Of a DNA stretch of 64,000 nt, positions 23,517 to 35,039 are shown one piece after another. Under the pieces are notes generated by a model. The model was not told where the DNA came from. It worked only from the letters and a program-made list of their open reading frames with translations, and did no database searches. The translations under genes and the position numbers were made by a program. Source of the stretch: Fagopyrum homotropicum (lineage: Eukaryota > Streptophyta > Magnoliopsida > Caryophyllales > Polygonaceae); NCBI GenBank assembly GCA_033239125.1, contig BSWB01000005.1:97525994-97589993 (forward strand), given 5' to 3'. How positions within the stretch are numbered: position 1 is the stretch's first letter; every line of letters begins with the position of its first letter.

Positions 23517-24863
23517 CAAAGGAAAGAGAGGATACCCACTAGTGGGATGGTCCGGCTGGACCATCTCGACCCTGCTCTGGCGGATACGGGAAGTGGCTGA
23601 AGAAATGCTCCTATCGACGGTAAATCTCATCAAGACGGGTTTGTTGGGCGTCATACCGGCTTCCAAAGGTGGTCTCAAATTTGGATTGCCAAGCCAACTG
23701 CTGAGCCTAAAGCTGCTGCTGTTGGGCGGCCTTCCAAATATCCTGGCACCGGTGAAAGTGGGCGGTCATGCTCGTGGCAAAGCTAGACTTCCAAGTTTGC
23801 TGCTTCTCAAACATAGTCCGGTGATACTCGATCATCCAAGCCTGGTGATGAGTGGTCAAGGCAGCCATATGAGCCTGGAGGCTCTCAAGTGCGGGACCAT
23901 CATCTCCCGCTGTAGTAGGCATCTCCTCATCGTCGGGGATGGGTATGTGGTCCTCATAATGAACCCGGAGTAGATCTTAAGTATAGAATGGGATCGCCAT
24001 CCCATCCTCAAGAGCAGAAAGGTCCATCACATGCTCGGCAATCAAAGAGATCACCCCACCGGCAACAATATCTCTAGGCTCGTTCTTCCTAATCCGCTTT
24101 AAAGCGGTAAGGAAGAGGTACGACCAATCTGGCACCACCTCGCTGATCAGGAGGTAAGAGTACAACAGTGGGAGGTCCTTAAGAGCGACCTTGTTCTCTT
24201 TCTTGTGTCCACAAAAGACACACATGATGATCTTGGAGAGAAGTCTCAAGCAGGGGTGAGTGAGTTTGTTGCTATACTCACCCCCGGGTGAAACTCGGAG
24301 CCGGTTGCTGCTTGCCAAAACTCGCAAAGGTCTAGTGTGGGGATGGACTCTCACCACTTGTTAGAGGGGTTAAGAGTCACCCCAAAAGCCGCGTGTAGCT
24401 ATAGGTAGTCAAGTGTGTACTTCTTCTTGTTGAACTTGAAGGAAAGGCTGGCACACACATGATCCTCCTTCTCCATGGTGAAGGTGGCAATAAATTGTCT
24501 ACTCAGCTCGGGGTATGTGGGCGCACTCTTCTTCAGAAAGTCCCCGAGCCCAGCATTGGTATGGAAGGATTGCATGTTCTCCAACATTCCAAGTTTCTCC
24601 ACTGTCAGAATGTGCAAAAACCGAGTCGCATACACAACTCGATCTTGCACAATCCCGTAGCGGGTCTTCTCTACCTCGGACATCTTGTATTTCCTCTGGG
24701 ATTCCATTCTTGCAAAGATTTGAAGCAAAGAAATCAGATATCTCAAAACAGAGAAAGAAGACGAGCCCTTTGTTGTGTTTTCCGTAGGGGCGGCTGGTGT
24801 GATCCGCAGGGGCGGTGAGACGCAAGGATGTGAGCTTGTAGGCACGGGGGCGGGAGAAGACAC
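23517..24863 (-). pseudogene. F third ORF (Athila env-position protein), broken
   Basis: 24399-24863 encodes DRVVYATRFLHILTVEKLG, then LGDFLKKSAPTYPELSRQF and SLSFKFNKKKYTLDYL; after a frameshift 23977-24357 continues with SYLFLTALKRIRKNEPRDIV and HVMDLSALEDGMAIPFYT; 23707-23922 is a Gln/His-rich helical tail. This is the order of the D ORF3 (59628-61031): FTEIRAPAYLEPTLEFV, VKYRLMNRNYLVPLDH, VTHIARYQDMDLSRC. The family resembles the plant ATHILA ORF-1 type domain by eye. Function unknown; its N-terminal flank is rich in CCGC-AGGG-GCGG words. Confidence 0.75.
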
Positions 24864-25130
24864 AAAGGCGATTTTGTGACAGCTTCGTGAGGTGGTGGAG
24901 CTGGGGTGCTTTTCTGGTGGTCCTTGATGGTAGAAGGTGTCGCCGGTGGTGGTGAGTAGTGGTGAATGGTGGCTAAGTGTGGTGGGGAGTGTTTAGGGTT
25001 GAGGTTGGGGAGGTTGAGGGGTGGTGGGTGAGACATTTAGTAGAGCAATGCAAGGGCGTTGGAGGGCTTCGACGAGGGCGGCGTAGTGGTGGTGCAGGGG
25101 CGTTGTAGAGGTAGCTAGAGGGAGAGCGTT
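24864..25130 (-). other. F spacer between pol and third ORF (left part)
   Basis: Low-complexity, G/T-rich on the plus strand (ggtggtggtgg-like), with cgcaggggcgttg-type words near 25090-25105. Its open frame (Pro-rich) has no recognisable product. Ends at the left border of solo LTR H. Confidence 0.5.
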
Positions 25131-28100
25131 TGTAAGAGCCTTAGTCCTTGGAGCCTAGGAGTCCTTGCTGAGCCTTATGCTAACCCTGACAGCCGCCCCT
25201 GTGGACCCAAGTGGCCACCCTTGCGCCTCACAGTGACCACCCCTGCGGCTTTGTGTGGTTACAGCCACATTCATTGACCCTTTTACTTGTGCTTTGCGGC
25301 AGGCTTCCTTTATAAGTCATCCTTTGCTTCTGTATGAGGGTTTCCCTCATCTTCTCCAGCCTCATTTCTCTATGTACGCTCTTCTTCTTCTTTCTCTTCT
25401 CTTCTTTGATCTCTCCTTGATCTTGTGTGTGAGTTTTTGAGAGTTTGTTTGTGGCTTTGGCTTTGTATGATCATGAGGTTGATGTTGAGAGTTGTTGTTG
25501 TTGTGGTGAGGTTGTGAGGTGTGTTATATGCTCCTAGTTGATGCTAAGGGTTTGTTGTGGTAAGATCTCCATCTCCATCTTCTTTCTTTCTTCTTGCTTG
25601 CTCTTTTCTTTCTTCTTTAGCTTAGGATCACAAGCTGAGCTTGTGTGGATCCTTACCTGATGTTTTGTTGTTCATACATGTGTATATATGTATGTGTGTT
25701 GTTGTGGTATGATATAGAAGTAAAGAGAGTTGAGAAAGAGATCGAAGAGAAGTCGGGGCCAACATTTTGCACAGACAGCCACCCCTTTGCCTGTACTAGG
25801 CCGCCCCTGTGCCTGTGGTGGACAGCCCTTGCGCTTGCGGTGGACCACCCCTGCGCCTCACTGGTTCAGCCCTTGATTCCTTTGTTTATATTGTTGCATT
25901 CAAGGCATACCTTGTTGGTATGTTTCTTTCGTTCCTTTCCTTTGGCCTTGGCTTAGATGTTGGCTAGGCTAGCTTGGTTAGGATGTGATGTATGATAGAT
26001 ATGTGCCTTAGGCACTTGTGTTTATGTTGAGGATATGCCTTAGGCATTTGTGAGCATGTTATGATCTAGAGGTTTAGATTGAGGTTATAGGTTGGTTATG
26101 GTTATGGAGACGACTCTCCTAACCCTTGCATTATGTGATGTTGTGTGCCTTGCTATTGCAGGCATTGATTCCTTTGTTTATATTGTTGCACTCGTAACAT
26201 TTGTGAGCATGTTACGAGTATTACATGTAAGTCCGTAGGACTTACTTAACGTACAGTTGTGGGTTTGTGTGATTGTGATAGTTGTGTGTGATCATATGAT
26301 TGTGCATTTATAACCTAAACCGGAATAGGATGACCATTTATTATATTAAATGGCCCAAGTGTATTATAACGGGTCGTGACCACTTGCCTCCGCCTGCGGG
26401 TAGGACGAGGTGCCCTGAAGATGATCTCACAGGGAGGGGACGAGTGATGATCACCCCCCATGCAAAACCCCTGTGTTACATTGGATGGGGCGAGGTTCTT
26501 GAGGCTCCTCGTGTTACAAAACAAGTTGAATTAGTAATGCAATAAATTAATTGAAAGATAATAAATGAATGTGTGTGGCATTACATGTATGAGATGTGGA
26601 TGTGTGTTTATGCTATTACTTTCATACTTATTCATTATTGTAGCTAGCGGTGTATACCGTGTTGTAGATGATCTGTAGGTTTGGAAGACTATAGAGTGAG
26701 CCAAATGGGGTGACCATCCGAGGACTTTTGTACATTAGGGTTGCGTGGGATATGGGATCTTTAAATTTATAACCCTAGACGTAAGCTTAAAACAAGGATG
26801 CGAACCCGCAGTGTACGGGTCAATCGTAGTAAAAAGCAAGGAATTCCAGGGGTCGATCACAGGGACTTAGTGAAACAAAGTCCAATTACGGTAAGCTTAA
26901 GCAATTACTAACCACAAGTAATTAAAACAATCAAAGATGATAAAAGTCAATAAAGGAAATATGCAATTCTAGGGATTAAAGCATCTAGTTGTGGTTCCAA
27001 CTCAAGATCTAAAGATAAGCGGACAAAGCTGAGGTTTTTGCATAGGGAAGGTATTACTAAAGTGAAATAGATCACCGGGTAAGTCTCACTAATCCAAAAC
27101 CGTAACTCCTATTACCGGGTAAGTCTCAAGGAATAAAGATAAATAACTATAATCTCAAACTAACACACCATCTAAGGGAATAGAATCAACCTTTACCGGG
27201 TAAGTCTCAGGCTAACTCACAAAGATGGGATGAAAGCACACTCAAACCCCAATAAAGGATAAACCTTTATTACCTACACTTATGATCGTTGGTACACAAA
27301 CAAGGGAATTACCGGGTAAGTCTCATCCTAGGCTTGCATTGAACCAGGAAAGGTGTAATAAGAATAGGATTTGGCAAACTCTAACACTTAACTCTCAGTT
27401 TCGGATCAGATAAGTCACCTCGGTCAGAAGAATTCCACCCCGGCCGAGATGTTCATCGACTGAGCGAGATACTTAGGGTTAAGGTTAAAGACTTGAACTT
27501 TCGGGGTCCTACTATGATTAAGATCATTCTATCATTGTTTTTCCCACAACCTTCAGCCAATCACCCTAGAATCACACAAAGAGATTAGCCACTCATCATC
27601 ATGAAAGTATTAATCAAGTATATGGGAAGAAAGTGAATATTTGAACAAGAAGAATTTAATGAAAAGACTTCAATAACTGAATCAAATATCACAACAAACC
27701 GTTCCTTGGATAGAAATCCAACAAGACAAGACAACAAGGAAGGGAATCTAAGATGATCTTACAAAAACCCTTCAAAAGCTATAAAAGCTACAATCTTCCT
27801 TCTTCAACCTTCAAAAAGGTTCTTCGAATCTCCCAACTGGAGTATGGCTGCAGCGGTGTATAAACCCTGATTGGTGGTATAGCATGATGTATGCAGGCTA
27901 TGCGGGGTCTCGGATTTGTGGCAAATCCGACCTTTTTTATAGGAAAATTACTCTCCAAAGATAAGATATCTTAGAAAGATCTCTTCCCATAAAAATAGGT
28001 AAAATATATGATCTAGCATATCTTCTTCCTTCCAGGAGCCAAGCCAAAAAATATAAGATCTATTTCCAAAGATAAAAGATCTCAGCCAAGAATAAAATAT

Positions 28101-28711
28101 TCTCGCCGCGTCCCAGGTGTTCGCCTCAGTCGAGTCGACTTCTCTGGATTACCTCGGTCGAGGTGAATCTGTGGTCAACCGAGGTGAGTCACAACTGAAT
28201 GTGAAATCTCTCAAATCTGGTCAAAAGTGAATCTCTAATCCATGGCTATGCTTCCTAGATGGTTCCTTATGTTCCTGAATGTAGCTCCAATGACTCCATA
28301 GCTCCTTTTTGATGCAAAACGTGCCATTTTACCTACGATTACAACAAAACTAGGTGTAGACCTCGATTCCTGCAAAGGTAGATGAAATGATATTATAATC
28401 ACATAATATACATCCAATCATGCAGATTATTGAAGATAAAACGTTCAAACAAACCCCAAAATATAGACTATAATTCATGCTATCATGGGATATGGGATCT
28501 TTTCTATCTGACGTATATGGATGTTGTTTTGCACTCGGCTTTGTTGTTGTAAACCCTTTTGATGTATCTTATACAGTTTTATGTATTTGGTTTTAATCTA
28601 CATGTGCCTTGTTGTAAGATCTAGTGAACTTGTTGTCAGGCTAGGGCCAAGATCCATTATGAGATCCTAGCCCAATGTGGCACTCGAGTCCTACAGATTT
28701 GGGGTGTTACA
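25131..28711 (+). repeat. H: solo LTR of a Tekay-type chromovirus, split by I
   Basis: Begins tgtaagagccttag like the T1 LTR and ends ggggtgttaca like T1 and T2; cttgttgtcaggctagggcc at about 28628 repeats the T2 LTR end. Without insert I it is about 1.84 kb. No adjacent chromoviral coding DNA, so it is a solo LTR. Flanks gcgtt and gattt are only weakly similar, so a TSD is not secure. Carries CCGCCCCTGYGG-type words near 25190, 25235, 25800 and 25845. Right flank resumes F. Confidence 0.8.
26761..28485 (-). repeat. I: Athila D-subfamily LTR lacking its last 25-28 bp, inside H
   Basis: Starts ttaaatttataaccctagacg, missing the tgttcgctcc...gcaagc end present in G, and ends gctatca. Contains the four ACCGGGTAAGTCTC words (from 27075) and TCGGTCGAGGTG-type words near 28130-28170. 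Flanked not by a 5-bp but by a perfect 15-bp direct repeat of H (26746-26760, 28486-28500). Confidence 0.88.
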
Positions 28712-29060
28712 GATTTGGTTGGAGCTCTAGGGGTGTGGGCTTTGTGAGAGTGAGAGGTCGAGAGGGATGAGTGGTAGGTGAGGAGAGAGGGAGGTGGGTG
28801 GGGTAGGTGTAGGGTATTGTTGACTTTTTTTTTTCTGGGTAAATCCGCAAGGGCAAGGGCTTGTCACTGCGGGGTGGTGACAAGGAAGGGGGAGACGCAG
28901 ACCCAGCGCAGGGGGCGGCAATGGGTAAGGGTGTCACCGTAGGGTCGATGACATGGGGCCGCAGGGGCGGTTTTCTTGACAGTGGCTCCTTCTCTTAATC
29001 TCTCGGGTTGCCTCCCGAGCAGCGCGTTTTGTTTTACGTCGTTGGCTCGATGTAAGGACC
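28712..29060 (-). other. F post-pol untranslated region with conserved hairpin
   Basis: Contains the hairpin CTCGGG-AGGCAA-CCCGAG at 29002-29019 in element orientation, 41 nt after the pol stop, and several CCGC-AGGG-GCGG-like words (28845-28970). Pro-rich open frames at 28707-28937 have no recognisable product. Confidence 0.7.
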
Positions 29061-29642
29061 CTACTTCTCTGCTTGGGCCTCCTCTAACACCATCTTGTTT
29101 ATGGGGTCATTCGTCACTCCTTCAAGGTAGGGCTTTAGCCTCTGTCCATTTACCTTGAATATCTTGTGCGTTTGTGGATCATAAAGATCCACATCACCAT
29201 GTGGATGGACTTCATCTATCATGTACGGACCTGTCCACCTTGAGCGTAGCTTGCGTGCAAAAAGCTTCAAACGAGATTGAAAAAGGAGAACTTTGTTACC
29301 CGCTTTGAAATCTTTCCGGAGAATGTTCCGGTCATGCCACACTTTTGTCTTCTCTTTGTATGTTGTGGCATGGCCATACACATCGAGCCTTAATTCCTCC
29401 AACTCTTGCAATTTAAGTTTCCGGAACTCCCCTACCTCATCCACATTCATGTTGCACTTTTTCACCGCCCACCATGCCTTGTGTTATAGCTCCACCAGAA
29501 GGTGGCAAGCTTTTTTGAACACAATTCGGAAGGGAGACATCCCTATAGGAGTCTTGTATGCTGTCCGGTAAGCCCATAGAGTGTCATTGAGCCTCAAGCT
29601 CCAATCTTTCCTTCCGGGGGAAACTGTCTTTTAAAGGATGGT
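29061..29642 (-). pseudogene. F integrase C-terminus (continues from 44295)
   Basis: Directly right of the TSD the frame reads LLKD and then, after a frameshift, WSLRLNDTLWAYRTAYKTPIG; at 29061-29465 an open stretch gives GEFRKLKLQELEELRLDVY, TKVWHDRNILRKDFKAGNK, LRSRWTGPYMIDEVHPHG and IFKVNGQRLKPYLEG, stop 29061-29063. It is the C-terminal DNA-binding part of an Athila integrase. The N-terminal part lies 14.65 kb away at 44295 onward, on the other side of element C. Confidence 0.85.
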
Positions 29643-31465
29643 TGTTACGCTAAGATCGGTAACACAAAAAGCTTTAAATTTATAACTCGAACTAAATCCT
29701 AATCTACCTAGCGAAACCCGCAGTGTACGGGACGTTTGTAGTAGGGATAGTATTCCGAGGTCGAACACAAAGACTAAGGTGAAATTGATTCGATTTGTGA
29801 TTGAGTTTAGTAAAGAGCTAGGTTGAAAGAAAAAAAAAGAAAGAAAGAAATGAAAATCTCAATTGTTTTTGGTTGGTTTTTGGTGATCAATCAAAGATCA
29901 CAATTCATGCAAAGTAAACAATCAACTAAACTATGAATCAACACGAATAAACAAGCTAAACAAGATATAGATCAAAGAAAGAAAAGACGGATTCTAGGGG
30001 TTGGAAGTTCCGGTTATGGCATAGGACTCAAGCTAATATTCATTCCTTGAATTAACTATGTTGGGGTTAAGTGTTTCTAGATTGGGATCAATCACCGGGT
30101 AAGTCTCATGATCCGCTAGTCCATTCCCTAGATCTCATCACCGGGTAAGTCTCTAAGAACCTAAGGGACGGAATTATACACAAACCGGATTGTTACCTAG
30201 AAAACTTAACCTATCCTTACCGGGTAAGTCTTGGAAAGGGAAGTCCTAAACAACTATCCTAGCACACTTAATCCAATGGCGGCTTATTAGGCTCACCACT
30301 ACCTAAGGTTTGTTATCTTTGGAATCTAAGAGTAAGGATTACCGGGTAAGTCTCTCCTAACACTTAGTTGCTAACACTAGGTCACCCTAGGATAGATTTA
30401 ACTCAACAAACACTTAGGATTTCAACATTCTAACAATCTAAGACAAGATCCATCGAACCAGGGAAAATCACGGTTTGTTCTACCTAAACCACGGCCGTGG
30501 TTAGGCAAGAACTACCCGTGATTTCTAACAGCAGCTACCTTTATGCACACAAGTCATCCAAAGATAAATCTAAGTCCGTCCTATCATAGCCCTACCCATA
30601 ACCATCCTTTCCTTACCCTAGAACCACATCTATTTAGCCTACAACGTTCATAATAGAAATCAAAACAAACAAACATAAAATCATGACATCCATTTGCAAG
30701 ATGATGAAGGAAGAGAGATGAACAAGTGAACTAAAACAAAACCAAGCTGAAAATAGAATTAGAGTAACTCACAATCCTTCCAAAAGAAGGTTCAAATGAT
30801 TCATACAACTCTAGAAATAGAATCCGGAATTCTTCAATACAAAACTATCAAGTGTGGTAATGGTGTGTGTTCTTCTTCTCCTCTTCAATGGAGCTCTTCT
30901 TCTTCCTCTTTGACACTTTCCTTCCTAGAAAGACTTCTTGTTGAGAGAATATTTTTGTTAGAGGATAATGGATAATGGAGAGCTGCTCCAAGATGCTCCT
31001 CTCAGCCAATGAAGGACCACTTTTATAACAAATTTTGCATGAGCTGGCCATGAGAGTCGTGGCACAGCTGTCACAAGAATCTGTCAAAATTCACGGGTAA
31101 AATCACGGCCATGGAATGTGCCAGTAAACCGTGATTTGCTCCAGAAACTTCGCTTTGGATCATTAAGCTGTGATTTGGTGCATGGCTTGTGTTGGCAAGG
31201 CTCCATGAGTCCTCCTTAGCCTTTAGCTTGTGTCCTAATGAGTCCGAGGGTGTGTCATCTAGATGAACGATCCTCAAACGTATCGTTTTAGCTCCTAAAT
31301 CTCCCGAAATACCTACAAAGCAACGCACAAGTCCGTGCAGACGTCTATCTCGACAAAGTACGTGAATTGAGTGCAAACGTCGTGAACTAGTGCTAAACTA
31401 TGCATGAATGAGTGAGAAATCTATCTAAATGATTACCTAAAACTAAGCAATAAATCGTGTTATCA
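29643..31465 (-). repeat. C 3' LTR
   Basis: tgttacgctaag...cgtgttatca. Four ACCGGGTAAGTCTC words at 30094, 30140, 30219 and 30341; CCACGGCCGTGG palindrome at about 30509 and a variant at about 31107; TATAAAA box on the minus strand at 31021-31027. Confidence 0.95.
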
Positions 31466-31504
31466 AAATACCCCATACTTAAGGTTTGCTCGTCCCCGAG
31501 CAAA
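31466..31504 (-). other. C 3' hairpin plus polypurine cassette
   Basis: Element orientation: stem TTTGCTCG, loop GGGA, stem CGAGCAAA (31485-31504), then ccttAAGTATGGGGTATTT and the LTR. Perfect 8-bp stem; 19 nt between hairpin and LTR, the same as in D. Confidence 0.85.
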
Positions 31505-32247
31505 TTCCCAACTATAGACTAAGAGATGACATGATTTATGTATGCAGAAAAATGGCAAAATCTTTTTGGGTTTGTGCTTCTATTATTGGATCACCTTCAA
31601 AGTAGAGGTGTCAAACGGGCGGGTCGGCCGAGTTCGGGTCGGGTCAATTTTGTTTCGGGTCACTTTGAGCCGGGTTAAAATTGTCTATAATGTCATGTCG
31701 GGTTTATTCGGGTCGGGTCGGGTTAAGTCGGGTTGCCCTTGCACAACTAATAATCGGGTTATCGGGCAATCTTGGGTTGTTTTAATCGGTTATCGGGCTA
31801 ATTCGGGTCGGGCTCAGATCGGGTCGGGATCATTTGTGCAATTGAAATTCGGGTTCACGGTCTATTTCAGGTCGGGTCACTTCAATTATCGGGTTATTCC
31901 GGGTCAGTCTAGTTTATATATTGGGTAAATCCGGGTTGAATTACTTTGGGTATAATCAGGTTTGATTGTTTTCGAGTTTACAACTTTTGGATTTGATCGT
32001 TTTTAAGTTGGACTAATTTTTTGTGACAAACCAATTCCGACAGGTTCAAACTTATTATGTTTTTTTCTTCATATTTATAGGTTGGTCTCCTTTGTTAAGC
32101 CAATTTGACATATTCATATTTCAAAAAAAAAAAAGCACAATAGTCGGGTCGATTAACCTATAATTTTTTTACCAAGAGAGTTAAAAATGTAGGTCCGATT
32201 CTGAGCATGTGGAGATGAACACGTGATTGGAAATAAAACAAGCAAGG

Positions 32248-32320
32248 TGTTGTTGGTCTAGTGGTTCGAGTTTCACTTTTGGTGTAAGAGGTCTTGAGTT
32301 CGAATCTTAGAACTCTTTTA
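32248..32320 (+). repeat. tRNA-like segment (SINE-head type)
   Basis: Reads ttggtctagtggttcgag (box A-like) and, 30 nt on, gagttcgaatctta (box B-like). A second decayed copy follows at about 32415-32490 (ttagtttagtggtttgg, ggttcggagtttgattct), and a reverse-strand one at 34492-34560 (gagtagctcagtggttga, ggttgtattcgaaacc). I cannot fold a full tRNA; they look like heads of tRNA-derived SINE fragments carried by the hAT element. Confidence 0.4.
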
Positions 32321-33707
32321 TATGTTTTAGCAATTGGTACTAAAGGTATTCTTTGTATTTTAAAATTTCAACATTAATTATTGTTTATCAAAGTTAGCGA
32401 GAAATTAACAAGAAAGTTGTTTAGTTTAGTGGTTTGGTAGTCTCTTTGGTTGCAAGAGGTTCGGAGTTTGATTCTTAGAGTCTCTACCTGACCAAACTTA
32501 TTTTTATATTTTTATTTAATTTTATAATTATAATTCTAAATTAATATTTAAAATTAATAATTAATTTAAACAATACCTCCATAATTAATTGACCGGTCTT
32601 TCACAATTCGGTATTTCGAGAAAACACTTTGTTGGTTGTAACTTATAAGTAATTAGTATGCTTAAAATCCCGATCAAAAAAATTAGTATACTTATTTTTT
32701 TTAATTATAAAGATATAATTAAGAAAATTAATTTATAAAATTAAGAAAATAAGTTTAAAAGGTAATTGATAAAAATTATAAATATATTTTTAAATAAATA
32801 TTTGATGTATATATTGTGATTTGTGTAGTAATATGATATGTGTTAGCTAAAATCGCATATGATCACTAACTATTTTTTTTTTCATCTTTGTTCATTCGCT
32901 AGCAATTGTATTATATTATGAAATAATAGAAATTCAAAGTATGAGAATTTATATTATGAACAATAACATGATAGTACTATAATTTGTATGTACATACAAA
33001 GTCAAATATGGCTAACATCATCATAGTTATTTTGTAAGTATATAAAAACACAATTAATTCACGACTATATTATAAATTAACAATCAAAGTGTATGATTAT
33101 TAATTTCTTATGCTTTTTCATGCGTAAAATTATAAACAATTTAAATAATATTTATTTAAAATAAATTATGCATCATACTAATATAATATTACAATACTAA
33201 TTTACATTGAACTCAACAACAAATTTTTTAAAGGAAAATTTGTACTATGTCACTTGCATTAAGCTATACTCGACTTGTATGTATGACCCATTGTATTATT
33301 TTAAACAACTTTAAGTCGTATTAATTTTAATATATATTTTACACTCAATTTAACTACAATTGAAAAAAAACATAAACCATAACAAAATCGATACATAGTC
33401 TTATATATGACTAAACCACTAACTATTAATTAGTATCTATATACCTATATGCTAATGCATAATATTAAAGCAAAAACTCTTAATAGTTAACAATAACACC
33501 ATGTGTCAACTTTTTATTCATTTCACCATGTGTTATTTTTACGCGCATTCTTATTTTTACAATTTTTAATTAAAAATATGTGTTAACTATCTATTTTTAA
33601 ATACATTCTACATACATTTTAACAAACTATTCTATTATCTTTTATTTTCCTAATTAAATTTTCATCTTACACACTTTATATTTATAATATATAAAATTTA
33701 TTTTATA

Positions 33708-33939
33708 CTCCCTCCGTTCACAAACAATTGTTGTTTTACCCCTACACTTTTGTTAAAGAATAATTGTCATTTTAGCTATTTTGACATTTACTTTACACAT
33801 TTATCCTTTTAATCATTAGTAGTTTGTTAGTTGTAATTTTCAAAAAAATAAAAAGTAAATGAATGATTAGGGGTAAATTGGTATATTTTTAATAAGTGTG
33901 CAAAATGGTAAAACGACAATTATTTGTGAACAGAGAGAG
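33708..33939. mobile_element. Stowaway-like MITE, 232 bp
   Basis: Inverted ends CTCCCTCCGTTCACAAACAA and, at the right, ttatttgtgaacagagagag; flanking dinucleotide TA on both sides (33706-33707, 33940-33941). CTCCCTCCGT ends and a TA target are the Tc1/mariner Stowaway signature. Nested inside the hAT-like element. Confidence 0.88.
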
Positions 33940-35039
33940 TAATTAGATACATATAATAGTATATGATCACTAAATCATTCATTTTTCTATAAATTTATAT
34001 ATTTGTTAGCATTATAAATAAAATTCTAAGATTATTACTATACATATTTGTACAAAATCATAATTTTCTTATCTATTTTTAAGTTAAATTTCAATTAAAT
34101 TGCATACGTGCATAACCCATGTATTAGTTTGTATTAAAGCAAAAGATCTAAATGCCACGTGTGAACTATGTTGATTATAATTTTATCAATTTATTTTTCT
34201 ATATATTCTAGTTTTATAATTTATAATTTTTTATTTAATAATAAACAGTAACAAAAAAAATTGATTGTATTTTATTTATTTATATAAATATATTAGTTTC
34301 ACATTATTTTGTATTTTTGAAATTATTTTATTTCATCAAATTTCTGATTAAAAACTTTATATATTTATCAGATAACATTAATATCCCAAAATTAAAGTAA
34401 TTAAATAAAATTTTTAAAAAAGTAAATAAAAGGTGAGGATAGAGGTCCCACTAATTTAGTTTTAAAAATGAAACTATAGAAAGTTGACGCTAGGTTTCGA
34501 ATACAACCCAGATGAAATACAATGTTCACATGCACATTCAACCACTGAGCTACTCGGGTTTTATGTTTATAATTTTTAAAAGTAAAAATATATTATATAA
34601 TGAAAAATTGAATGGAGGTACCTCTAAATTCGTGGCCTTGATTATCATATACGTCATTTTACTTTGAGCCAACTTACTACTAGTTCTTGGAATAATTCGG
34701 ATTAGTTATTTTGGGTCGGGTCATTACGGGTTCACAGGTCATGCCGGGTCAACGGCTTTCGGGTTTCGGGCATTTTGGGTCGGGTTATTTCGGGAATCGG
34801 ATCATTTCGGGTCGGGCGCTTTCGGTTTCGAGTGTTGTCGGGCTGGTTCATTCGGGTATAATCGGGTTACGGTCACTTTCGGGTTTGAGCTATTTTTGGT
34901 TTCGGGTTCAATCGGTTAACAACGGGTCGGTCTCATATGCGTAATTTTTTTCCTTTTAACGGGTGTCGGTCGGGTTCGGGTCGGACGGATCGGGCGGGTT
35001 TCACGGGTCGGGTCAAATTTTGACAGCTCTACTTCAAAG

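Larger units (their letters stand above)
31603..35031. mobile_element. Non-autonomous hAT-like DNA transposon, 3.43 kb
   Basis: Terminal inverted repeats TAGAGGTGTCAAA (left) and TAGAGCTGTCAAA (right, reverse complement), one mismatch, bounded by perfect 8-bp repeats cttcaaag (31595-31602, 35032-35039). An 8-bp TSD with a TAGRGGTGTCAA-like end is the hAT pattern. Subterminal zones (31615-31930, 34705-35015) are dense in TCGGGT/GGGTCGGG words, in line with transposase-binding repeats of the superfamily. The AT-rich middle has no transposase ORF. Related element E has the corresponding unoccupied site at about 48786-48803. Confidence 0.9.

Noticed and set aside
24743..25036. Pro-rich proteins here and at 28707-28937
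   Set aside because: Low-complexity G/T-rich spacer of F; no homologous frame in D or C.
30094..30354. Regularly recurring 14-15 nt word resembling a CRISPR array
   Set aside because: Unequal gaps (46, 79, 122), plant LTR context, repeats shared by many LTRs; no spacers or cas genes.
31542..31928. Gly/Arg/Ser-rich open frame, and its counterpart at 34711-34944
   Set aside because: Made of the TCGGGT subterminal repeats of the hAT-like element.
32248..32320. A functional tRNA gene
   Set aside because: Box A and B-like words are present but arms do not fold into a complete cloverleaf; better read as a SINE-like remnant.
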